A stretch of 64,000 nucleotides of DNA. Origin: an uncultured Collinsella sp. Lineage in GTDB: Bacteria; Actinomycetota; Coriobacteriia; Coriobacteriales; Coriobacteriaceae. The stretch lies in assembly GCA_934668875.1 (NCBI GenBank), contig CAKUON010000002.1:62001-126000 (forward strand). The letters run 5' to 3'. A model generated the notes under the pieces. That model did not search any database. It worked only from the letters and a program-made list of their open reading frames with translations, and was not told the DNA's origin. The translations under genes and the position numbers were made by a program. Shown in pieces: positions 57,464 through 64,000 of the stretch (position 1 is the stretch's first letter; the number at the start of each line of letters is the position of its first letter).

Positions 57464-57580
57464 GTAAACAGACGCATGTTTCGTTTTGTTCTGTTTACTA
57501 AATGTTTTACTCTTTTGTTTAGTAGTTTAACGCGAAATACCCGTAAGCGGTAGAGAAATCAGCCTAAACGGTATGTAAAC
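57464..57580 (-). promoter_or_regulatory. Candidate LacI operators upstream of the FucI-type operon
   Basis: GTAAAC at 57464-57469, GTTTAC at 57493-57498, TGTTTAGTAG at 57516-57525 and GTAAAC at 57575-57580. TGTTTAGTAG also occurs at 21262-21271 and 58792-58801. Confidence 0.6.
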
Positions 57581-57600
57581 AATCTGAACATACAAGGGGA

Positions 57601-57629
57601 ACAAAAAAGAGGGCCCCGAAGGACCCTCT
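57601..57629 (-). terminator. Rho-independent terminator of the LacI gene
   Basis: AGAGGG (57608-57613) pairs with CCCTCT (57624-57629) and is followed on the minus strand by TTTTTTG (57607-57601). It lies 67 bases past the LacI stop. Confidence 0.88.
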
Positions 57630-57696
57630 ATCTGTGACGCTCTGTGTGTCTGCCCGCGGCGCGGGCGCATCTAACGCGAGCAGGCGTCGCTTTCGC

Positions 57697-58707
57697 CTAG
57701 ATCTCGCGCACGCTCTGGCGCTCGACAAAATAGGTCGAGACGGCCGTCTTGCAGGTATAACTCTTGGGGTTGCGGATATTGCCCACCAGGCGACGGACCG
57801 CGATCTCGCCCACTTCGTGCTTGGGGACGTGTACCGTGGTGAGCGGCGGGTTGGAGAACGCGCCCACGGACAGGTCGTCGAAGCCGATCATCGAGATGTC
57901 GTCGGGCACGCGTATGCCGTGCTCGTTGAGCGCGCGCATGGCGCCGACGGCGAGCACGTCGTTCTCGGCGAAGAAGGCCGTCGGCAGATCATCGCGCGAG
58001 ACGGTATCGAGCCATGCCCCCATGTCACGATAGGCACCTTCGAGCGTGGTGCCCAGGGTGACGTGCCATGCCGAGCTGGGCTCAAGGCCCGCGTCCTCGA
58101 GCGCCTGACGGTAGCCGCGCTCGCGATCTTTAAAGTTGCGGATGCGCAGGTCGCCGGCAAGATAGCCGATCTGTTTGTGACCCTTTTCGATAAGGTAGTC
58201 CACGGCGCGCAGCACCGAATCGGTGTTGGCAATGACCACGGCGTCGAAGTACTGGCGGTCGCTCCACCCGTCGAGCACGATCAGGTGGGCAGCCGCGTTG
58301 GCAAACAGGGCGTAGTCCTCCTCGCCCAGCTCGGTGCCCATCAGCACGATGGCGGCCGACGGATCGGCAATGAGGCCCTCGACCTGCGGGCGCACGGCGT
58401 CCAAGTCGCTAAAGTCGAGCGAGACAAAGCTCGTGCTCATGCCATGGCGGCGCGCCTGGCGTTCCACACCCTCGATCACCGCGGGGTGGAAGGTGCTCTC
58501 GTCCAGGATGGCGCCCGTCTTGCGCGCGAGTACAAACTGGATGCTCTCGAGCTGCGTCGACTGCTGGTAGCCAAGTGACTGCGCGCACTCCAGGATAATC
58601 TTGGCGGTCTCCTCGCTCACGCTGCGCTTGCGGTTGAGCGCGTTGGACACGGTCGCGGGCGAAAAACCGGTGATGCGGCTGATCTCGCGGACGCTTGCTT
58701 TGGCCAT
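57697..58707 (-). CDS. LacI family transcriptional regulator
   Basis: A 336-residue repressor. The N-terminal HTH and hinge are ASVREISRITGFSPATVSNA and LNRKRSVSEETAKIIL (residues 4-40). The periplasmic-binding-like core has AFFAENDVLAVGAMRALNEH near 245-264 and DDISMIGFDDLSVGAFSNPP near 272-291. It lies upstream of the FucI-type operon on the same strand but has its own terminator. Its own promoter holds a TGTTTAGTAG box, suggesting autoregulation. Likely effector: a sugar of the adjacent pathway. Confidence 0.94.
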   Translation of the reverse strand: MAKASVREISRITGFSPATVSNALNRKRSVSEETAKIILECAQSLGYQQSTQLESIQFVLARKTGAILDESTFHPAVIEGVERQARRHGMSTSFVSLDFSDLDAVRPQVEGLIADPSAAIVLMGTELGEEDYALFANAAAHLIVLDGWSDRQYFDAVVIANTDSVLRAVDYLIEKGHKQIGYLAGDLRIRNFKDRERGYRQALEDAGLEPSSAWHVTLGTTLEGAYRDMGAWLDTVSRDDLPTAFFAENDVLAVGAMRALNEHGIRVPDDISMIGFDDLSVGAFSNPPLTTVHVPKHEVGEIAVRRLVGNIRNPKSYTCKTAVSTYFVERQSVREI

Positions 58708-58772
58708 CGTTTCCCCCTAGCAACGGTCGCGGCTGAGCTCGACGGCTCGGCAACTAAACGACCGCAAATTCA

Positions 58773-58801
58773 ATCTAAACAGAATAGTAAATGTTTAGTA
58801 G
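58773..58801 (-). promoter_or_regulatory. Candidate LacI autoregulatory operator
   Basis: TCTAAACAGAATAGTAAATG followed by TTTAGTAG, about 70-95 bases before the LacI start. It contains the TGTTTAGTAG box at 58792-58801. Confidence 0.55.
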
Positions 58802-58862
58802 CCAGTTTACCCTGTTGTCAAGCGTTGCGGCTCGACTATTCCCCCAACGGCAGCTTTTTGCC

Positions 58863-58897
58863 GGTAGTCAATTTGGGACGGGGCTTTTTTGACTACC
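58863..58897. terminator. TAGTCAA hairpin with GGGACGGGGC core
   Basis: GGTAGTCAA (58863-58871) pairs with TTGACTACC (58889-58897), and the loop contains GGGACGGGGC. It abuts the stop of the ROK gene (58899). On the minus strand this is immediately downstream. Confidence 0.65.
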
Positions 58898-58898
58898 T

Positions 58899-59807
58899 TT
58901 AGAGGCGCATGGCCTCCTGCACGGCTCCGTACAGGTTGGCATCGTTGCCGAGTTCGGCCACCTTAATCTGCGGCTCGGGGATGCCGGCAAAACCGCCCTC
59001 GTAGCCAGCGAGCGCGGCCGGCATCTGGGCGCGAAGTGCATCAATGAGTTCGGGATGGCACGAAATACCTCCCGCGATCACAAAGACCTCGGGATCGAGC
59101 ACGGCCTGCAGGTTTACGAGCTGGGCATCAAACGTTCGTGCGTAGCGGTCGAGGGCTCGCTGGGCCGCCTCGTCACCGTTCTCAATCCACTCAAAGACAC
59201 GACGTCCGTCCACGGCAGCATCCGCCGGCAGCCCTTTCTCCGCCACCGCGGCATCGCGCAGCGCACGCCAGCCGCCTGTGCCGGCAAACACGTTGTCCAT
59301 CGCCGCCGCACGCGTCACATCATTGCGCAGAAAGCTGAATTCGCCGGCAAAACCATGCGAGCCGCGAAGGACATGACCGTCGATAACGATGCCGCCGCCA
59401 ATCCCGGTGCCAATGGCAAGTACCACGCCAATACGATGCTCACGTAGCGCGCCCGCCGCATATTCGCCAAGCGCACAGCATTTGCCGTCGTTATTGACAG
59501 ACACCGGCATGCCAAGACGCTCGCGCAAGAGCCTTCCCAGCGGGCAACCGTCCATGTATGTCAAAGCGCCGCCGCGATGGATCGTGCCGTCCGCGTCGCC
59601 CTCGTAGATGCCGCCGGGCGCGCTTACGCCCACAGCGGAGACGCGCTCGCGATACGGCTCGACAAGGCCAATCAGGGTTTCGACCACTTCTTCGGCCGCG
59701 CTAAAACTAGTCGGCAGGCTACCGCGCTCTCGGATGGAGTAATCCTCACCCAGCACGGCCCACTTAACTGCCGTACCGCCCACGTCGATGCCAAAGAACT
59801 CTTTCAT
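58899..59807 (-). CDS. ROK family sugar kinase
   Basis: A 302-residue ROK kinase: FGIDVGGTAVKWAVLGEDYS, VNNDGKCCALGEYAAGAL, LAIGTGIGGGIVIDGHVLRG. It is a near copy of the ROK at 16638-17549 and lacks the CxCGxxGCxE motif in the same place. The ATG at 59807 follows a GGGGGG run. An in-frame GTG at 59819 is less likely. It stands alone between a LacI gene and a nucleoside hydrolase. Probable glucokinase or beta-glucoside kinase. Confidence 0.88.
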   Translation of the reverse strand: MKEFFGIDVGGTAVKWAVLGEDYSIRERGSLPTSFSAAEEVVETLIGLVEPYRERVSAVGVSAPGGIYEGDADGTIHRGGALTYMDGCPLGRLLRERLGMPVSVNNDGKCCALGEYAAGALREHRIGVVLAIGTGIGGGIVIDGHVLRGSHGFAGEFSFLRNDVTRAAAMDNVFAGTGGWRALRDAAVAEKGLPADAAVDGRRVFEWIENGDEAAQRALDRYARTFDAQLVNLQAVLDPEVFVIAGGISCHPELIDALRAQMPAALAGYEGGFAGIPEPQIKVAELGNDANLYGAVQEAMRL

Positions 59808-60047
59808 GCTGCCCCCCACTTAAACGTACATGTGCCAATTATCTAGGCTTTCTTACCCATGCAACCACGAGGGCTTCGAGCGAACAATGGGTTTTAGGCT
59901 AACGGTCACGTTAATTCTATAAACGGTGTTCAATCTGTTTACGGCAGCTAGCTATATAGGCAAACCAACATAGTCGCCAATTTGGGACGCAGCTTTTTGA
60001 CTGTTTTGCCACCCGATGATTTTTCTGGGACGGGGCGCAAGGGCCGT
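59808..60047. other. Intergenic region with two GGGAC elements
   Basis: No gene. ATAAACGGTGTTCAATCTGTTTAC (59919-59942, in two halves ATAAAC and GTTTAC) resembles the LacI boxes. AGTC...GACT with TTTGGGACGC (59972-60002) and CTGGGACGGGGC near 60020 are GGGAC elements downstream of the nucleoside hydrolase. Confidence 0.45.
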
Positions 60048-61022
60048 TTAGCCAAGGACGCGGGCCATGCGTGCCTTGAATTCGGCGAGGAAGCGCGGGG
60101 CGTCCACGGTGAGCGCCACAAGCGCGCTCTTGTCGGGGTCGGCCACGCGGCGCTCATCGCAGATAGTGCGGCCGCGATACTCGCCGAGCAGGTCCACGCG
60201 CAGGTTGCAGCCAAGTGCGCCCACGAGCGTGGGATCAATCGCCACGGCAACGGCCAACGGGTCGTGCAGCGCGCAGCCGCCCAGGTAGGGCGCGTTCATC
60301 TCGTATGAGCCAATATAGTGCTCGACCATGCCTGCAAACGCGCAACCCGCCATAGTGCCCGAACCCGTCCAGCCAGCGATATCGCGACGCGTAAGCACCA
60401 CGCGATGCGTCACGTCCAGACCGACCATGGTGAGTTTGCGGCCCGAGCGCAGCGCGGCATCGGCGGCCTCGGGATCGCTTGCCATGTTGGCCTCGGCACC
60501 CGCGCTTACATTGCCGGGCACGGTAAGAGCGCCGCCCATCACCACCACGCGGCCAATGGACATCATGGCCGCCGCGTCACGCTCAAGGGCAAGCGCCAAG
60601 TTGGAGAGCGGACCGGTTGCCACATAGACCAGATCGGGTCCATAGGTGCGTGCGGCATCGATCAGATAATCGACCGCCGCGTTGCCATCGGCCGATGTCG
60701 CCCCCACCGGCTCGTAGGGCGATGCGGGCACGCTCGCGCCGCCAATGCCGTTTTTACCATGGATGAGCGTGGTGGACGCCGGCGGCGTATAGGGCTCGTT
60801 CGCCTTAATGGGACGATCGGCGCCCAGGTACACCGGCACCTCGGGACGGCCCAACAGGTCAAGCACCGCCAGACAGTTATGCGCCGACTGCTCGACGCGC
60901 ACGTTGCCAAAGCACGTGGTAATACCGACGAGCTCCACCTCGGGGCTCGCGATGGCGTAGGCGAGCGCCATGGCGTCGTCCACGCCCATATCCAAATCAA
61001 GGATCAGCTTCTTGGTTGCCAT
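60048..61022 (-). CDS. Nucleoside hydrolase
   Basis: A 324-residue IunH-type ribonucleoside hydrolase. The calcium site is LILDLDMGVDDAMAL (residues 5-19), then DAARTYGPDLVYVATGPLSN near 108-127 and the late acidic AYLGG..HDPLAVA stretch near 250. Splits ribonucleosides to base and ribose in the cytoplasm. It lies four bases after ribokinase, so the pair would convert nucleosides to ribose-5-phosphate. Confidence 0.93.
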   Translation of the reverse strand: MATKKLILDLDMGVDDAMALAYAIASPEVELVGITTCFGNVRVEQSAHNCLAVLDLLGRPEVPVYLGADRPIKANEPYTPPASTTLIHGKNGIGGASVPASPYEPVGATSADGNAAVDYLIDAARTYGPDLVYVATGPLSNLALALERDAAAMMSIGRVVVMGGALTVPGNVSAGAEANMASDPEAADAALRSGRKLTMVGLDVTHRVVLTRRDIAGWTGSGTMAGCAFAGMVEHYIGSYEMNAPYLGGCALHDPLAVAVAIDPTLVGALGCNLRVDLLGEYRGRTICDERRVADPDKSALVALTVDAPRFLAEFKARMARVLG

Positions 61023-61026
61023 TGTT

Positions 61027-62016
61027 CTACTCCGCTTCTCCGTCTAAACCGTCTAAACCAAACTTATGTTCAACTTCGGCGCGCGTGGGAATCGATTGCT
61101 GAGCACCCAAGCGCGACACCGTCACTGCCGAGGCGCGAGCGCCCGCGGCCATGCACTCAAAGAGAGGCAAGCCCTGTAGCCGAGCCGCCGCAAGTGCGCC
61201 GATAAACGTATCGCCCGCAGCCGTGGTGTCGACCACCTCGCCCGAAAGCGCCGGCATGCGCAGCAGCCCTCCGTCATCGCCGAGCGTAACCGACCCGGAT
61301 CCGCCCAGCGTGATGACCGCGGCACCGGCGCCCTTGGCGAGCAAAGCCCCAAGCGCGGCCACGCAGCTCGCGTCATCCGTGGGCAAGATGCCCGTCAGCG
61401 CCTGGCACTCGGTCTCGTTGGGACAAACCAAGTCGACCGCAGGCCACGCTCCCGCCGGCAGGTCGCACGCCGGCGCCGGGTTAAAGACCGTATAGAACCC
61501 CAGCCTGTGGGCGCAAGAGAGCGCCGCGGCCGTGGCCATCAGGTCGCATTCGCCCTGGGCGATAAAGACGCCGCCGGCCGCCGGGGCGAGGTCGCAGATA
61601 TTGGCATCGAGCTCGTCGGCCACCAGATAGCGTAGCGCGCAGGCAACGTCCTCGCCCGAAAGCGCATGGTTGGCGCCCGGCGATAACACGATGCGGTTGT
61701 CGTTCTCGCAGCGAATGATAGTCGCGGCGCCCGTCTCCACGTCGTCGCGACGCGCCACAAACTCAATGCCCACGCCGGCATCTTGGAGCCCCGCCACCAG
61801 TGCGTCACCAAAGGCATCGCGCCCGACGGCGCCGATCATGCACGTGCGCGCACCCATGCGCGCGGCGGCGACAGCCTGGTTGGCACCCTTGCCGCCGGCG
61901 TTGGTGATAAAACCGCTTCCGCCGACGGTCTCGCCCGCACGCGGCATGCGCTCGCACGCCACCGAAAGGTCCATGTTCATGCTGCCGAACACCGCAACGA
62001 TGCCGCGATCTGCCAT
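61027..62016 (-). CDS. rbsK: Ribokinase
   Basis: A 329-residue PfkB-family kinase. It has the N-terminal VFGSMNMDLSVACERMPRAG and the GGKGANQAVAAARMG motif near 40-54. The catalytic base is in VDTTAAGDTFIGALAAARLQ near 265. The best fit is ribokinase. The start at 62016 follows GAGGAGG. Cotranscribed with the nucleoside hydrolase. A GTTCAC/GTGAAC dyad (62092-62109) in the divergent region is a candidate operator. Confidence 0.93.
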   Translation of the reverse strand: MADRGIVAVFGSMNMDLSVACERMPRAGETVGGSGFITNAGGKGANQAVAAARMGARTCMIGAVGRDAFGDALVAGLQDAGVGIEFVARRDDVETGAATIIRCENDNRIVLSPGANHALSGEDVACALRYLVADELDANICDLAPAAGGVFIAQGECDLMATAAALSCAHRLGFYTVFNPAPACDLPAGAWPAVDLVCPNETECQALTGILPTDDASCVAALGALLAKGAGAAVITLGGSGSVTLGDDGGLLRMPALSGEVVDTTAAGDTFIGALAAARLQGLPLFECMAAGARASAVTVSRLGAQQSIPTRAEVEHKFGLDGLDGEAE

Positions 62017-62091
62017 GGAAACCTCCTCATCCGCGGGCTTTTTGCCCACCGTCGGCCGTCAACCGTATGCTTTCGCACCTCTATAACTTTA

Positions 62092-62109
62092 GTTCACTTT
62101 GATGTGAAC
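62092..62109. promoter_or_regulatory. GTTCAC-N6-GTGAAC operator candidate
   Basis: A perfect 6-bp dyad in the rbsK/acyltransferase divergent region, about 75 bases before the rbsK start. Confidence 0.4.
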
Positions 62110-62202
62110 GCGCGCTTGAGGTTGCGCCAGCAGCAAGCATTCACAGGAGCAGGCGGCTACAATGAATACGTGCTGATTATTCTCGTCATTGGATGATGTT
62201 TT

Positions 62203-64000
62203 ATGGAACAATTCCCGCAATCGAGCCCACGCGGCCGACGCCGCACGGGCAACGAACCGGCGCCGCACGAACGTCCGCGGGCCGAGCGCCGCACCGGCGG
62301 CTCGCGACGCGCCCCGAGCCCTCATCGTGCGCCCGCCAACAAAGCGGACCATGCCAGCGCCGCCACCGCAGACCAGACGCCCGCTCGTCCCAAATCCCGC
62401 TACATTCCCGCCCTCGACGGCCTGCGCACGCTCGCCGTTGTCGCGGTGGTGCTCTATCACCTCAACCTCACATGGGCTCAGGGCGGCCTGCTTGGCGTCA
62501 CGATCTTCTTTGTGCTTTCGGGCTATCTGATCACGCGCCTGCTGCTCAACGAAGTCGCCAAGACCGGACGCATCGACCTCAAGAGCTTCTGGATTCGCCG
62601 CATCCGCCGCCTGTTCCCCGCCGTAGTGACCGTCGTGGTGGTGACCTGCGCGCTGTGCACGATCTTTAACCACGTGATGCTCACCAAGATGCGTCCCGAC
62701 ATCCTGCCGTCGCTGCTGTTCTTCAACAACTGGTGGCAGATTGCGCAGGACGTCTCGTACTTCAACGCCTTGGGCGATCCCTCGCCGCTCACGCACTTTT
62801 GGTCGCTCGCCATCGAGGAGCAGTTCTACCTCATCTGGCCGCCGCTGCTCCTTGCCATGGTATCCATGCATATGAGCAAGCCCAGCACGCGTCGCGTGGT
62901 CCTGGGCCTGGCTGCTGTTTCCGCCATCGCCATGATGGTGCTCTACAACCCTGCCGCCGACCCCAGCCGCGTGTACTACGGCACTGACACCCGTGTGTTC
63001 TCGCTGCTGCTGGGCGCCTGGATGGCCTTTATCCCCGATCGCGACCTGGCGCCGGTGCGCCTCGCGCGTCGCCTGGGGCTCGACCGCCTCGTCGCCAAGC
63101 ACGACAAGAATGCCGAAGACAAGCAGAGCACGACGGCCGACGATGCAGCCGAGACCGCCCCGATGCAGCCGAGTGCCCTCGTGCGTTTTTGGTCCTCGCC
63201 CGCATCCATCGATGTGTTGGGCGTTGTAGGCCTGATTGGCCTCGCCGCTATGGTCGCACTCACCAACGGCTACACCGCGTTCCAGTATCGCGGCGGCACG
63301 CTGCTGTGCTCCATCCTCACGCTCATGGTCATCGCTGCCTGCGTGCAGCCCCAGGGAATGGTTGCCCGCGCGCTATCCGCCGAGCCGCTCGTATGGGTTG
63401 GCAAGCGCTCGTACAGCATCTACCTGTGGCACTATCCGCTGTTGCTGCTCATGAACCCGGTCGCCAACATCAACGATACGCCCTGGTGGCAGTATATTTT
63501 GCAGGTACTGCTGGTGGTAGCCGTCGCCGAATGTTCCTATCGCTTTATCGAGACGCCGTTTAGGAAGGGCGCCTTTGGGCGCACTGTCTCCGAGTTCCGC
63601 GATGGCACCACCACGCCTGCCAACTGGGTGCGCGCGCATATTCCTGCGTGTGCCACTTGCGGCATCGTGCTTGTCATCGCGCTGGGCGGTCTGGTCTTTG
63701 TGCCGGAAACCTCCGCGCTCAGCGGCGAAGGCGCCGAAGTCCTCAACAAGGAAGCTAAAAACGCCGCGCCCACGGACCAACAGGCAGCCGACGACACCGA
63801 CAAGGACAACGATGGCTTCCCCGATGGCTCCTACGACCTGCTCATGATCGGTGACTCCGTGTCGCTACGCGCCGTGGACGCCTTTGACGGCGTATTCCCC
63901 CACAGCCACATCGATGCCGAAAAGGGCCGCCAGTTCGATGCGGGCCGCGCGACATTTGAGGGTTATATCCAACAGAACCTTGCCGGCAAAATCGTGGTCT
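62203..64000 (+). CDS. OatA-like acyltransferase, SGNH domain cut by window edge
   Basis: At least 599 residues, open at the right edge. A basic, disordered N-terminus (1-65) precedes an acyltransferase-3 domain: YIPALDGLRTLAVVAVVLYH, FFVLSGYLITRLLL and HFWSLAIEEQFYLIWP, with about ten membrane helices to residue 450. After a final helix an exported SGNH-type domain begins with LLMIGDSVSLRAVDAF near 546. This layout matches peptidoglycan or surface-glycan O-acetyltransferases. The start at 62203 has a weak ribosome-binding site (GGATGATG). The acyl acceptor is unknown. Confidence 0.92.
   Translation, partial: MEQFPQSSPRGRRRTGNEPAPHERPRAERRTGGSRRAPSPHRAPANKADHASAATADQTPARPKSRYIPALDGLRTLAVVAVVLYHLNLTWAQGGLLGVTIFFVLSGYLITRLLLNEVAKTGRIDLKSFWIRRIRRLFPAVVTVVVVTCALCTIFNHVMLTKMRPDILPSLLFFNNWWQIAQDVSYFNALGDPSPLTHFWSLAIEEQFYLIWPPLLLAMVSMHMSKPSTRRVVLGLAAVSAIAMMVLYNPAADPSRVYYGTDTRVFSLLLGAWMAFIPDRDLAPVRLARRLGLDRLVAKHDKNAEDKQSTTADDAAETAPMQPSALVRFWSSPASIDVLGVVGLIGLAAMVALTNGYTAFQYRGGTLLCSILTLMVIAACVQPQGMVARALSAEPLVWVGKRSYSIYLWHYPLLLLMNPVANINDTPWWQYILQVLLVVAVAECSYRFIETPFRKGAFGRTVSEFRDGTTTPANWVRAHIPACATCGIVLVIALGGLVFVPETSALSGEGAEVLNKEAKNAAPTDQQAADDTDKDNDGFPDGSYDLLMIGDSVSLRAVDAFDGVFPHSHIDAEKGRQFDAGRATFEGYIQQNLAGKIVV

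Overview
The window looks like a chromosomal segment of a gut Coriobacteriia, most likely Collinsella. The base composition is high in GC with strong GC3 in the genes. There is a 12-TM protein with a LuxR-type C-terminal HTH, a layout common in this class. There are also many PTS/GH1 beta-glucoside loci and a dense population of intergenic hairpins. No rRNA, tRNA, CRISPR array or intact insertion sequence was seen. About 50 protein genes are supported.

Layout. 0-6.6 kb: a GH1 gene cut by the left edge, an AraC regulator, a GH106-like glycosidase, an RpiR regulator and an XRE regulator. 6.6-16.2 kb: pyrE, mgtA with a structured leader, two paralogous lipoproteins, a zinc-ribbon protein, a small membrane protein and the LuxR-type membrane regulator. 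16.2-24.5 kb: a glycan-use region with a ROK kinase, a remnant of a DUF5605-type glycosidase, an apiosidase-like DUF4038 protein, a PTS EIIBC, an esterase-like hydrolase and a DUF1593 nucleoside-hydrolase-like protein. 24.7-29.0 kb: a DUF4428 / YdjG-like / YdjI-like (SPFH) / lipoprotein cluster resembling the Bacillus PspA-associated ydjGHI membrane-stress genes. 29.2-33.2 kb: response regulator, histidine kinase and a 7TM sensor. 33.3-44.9 kb: a GH1 gene, then a chitobiose/cellobiose-type operon (chbG, EIIC, EIIB, EIIA, GH1, ROK) divergent from an RpiR regulator, another GH1, a ribbon-helix-helix remnant and an AAA ATPase. 45.0-46.8 kb: DUF4867, luxS and an IstB (IS21) remnant. 46.8-52.5 kb: a second, decaying version of the beta-glucoside locus (EIIBC, GH1, chbG with an in-frame TGA, GH1, an RpiR without its HTH). 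52.7-58.7 kb: FGGY kinase, split transketolase and a FucI-type isomerase in one operon, followed by a LacI regulator. 58.9-64 kb: ROK kinase, nucleoside hydrolase and ribokinase (ribonucleoside salvage), and an OatA-like acyltransferase cut by the right edge.

How the genes work together. Most of the window imports and hydrolyses plant- or host-derived glycosides. PTS systems or ROK kinases would supply phosphorylated glycosides to six GH1 enzymes. AraC, RpiR and LacI regulators sit beside candidate operators that recur across the window. Two GH1 promoters share an exactly spaced module: a -10 box, then a direct repeat with a 43-bp period. A TGTTTAGTAG box links the LacI gene, the isomerase/transketolase/kinase operon and the PTS/esterase intergenic region, which suggests one regulon. 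The isomerase-FGGY kinase-split transketolase set, together with an apiosidase-like protein, fits a branched-pentose (apiose-like) route, but this is inference.

The least explained content is intergenic. At least fifteen hairpins have unrelated stems but share a GGGAC/GTCCC core. Three long nested hairpins have arms of 15-28 bp. A tandem hairpin cassette occurs twice in the same orientation and brackets the 35.1-44.9 kb locus.
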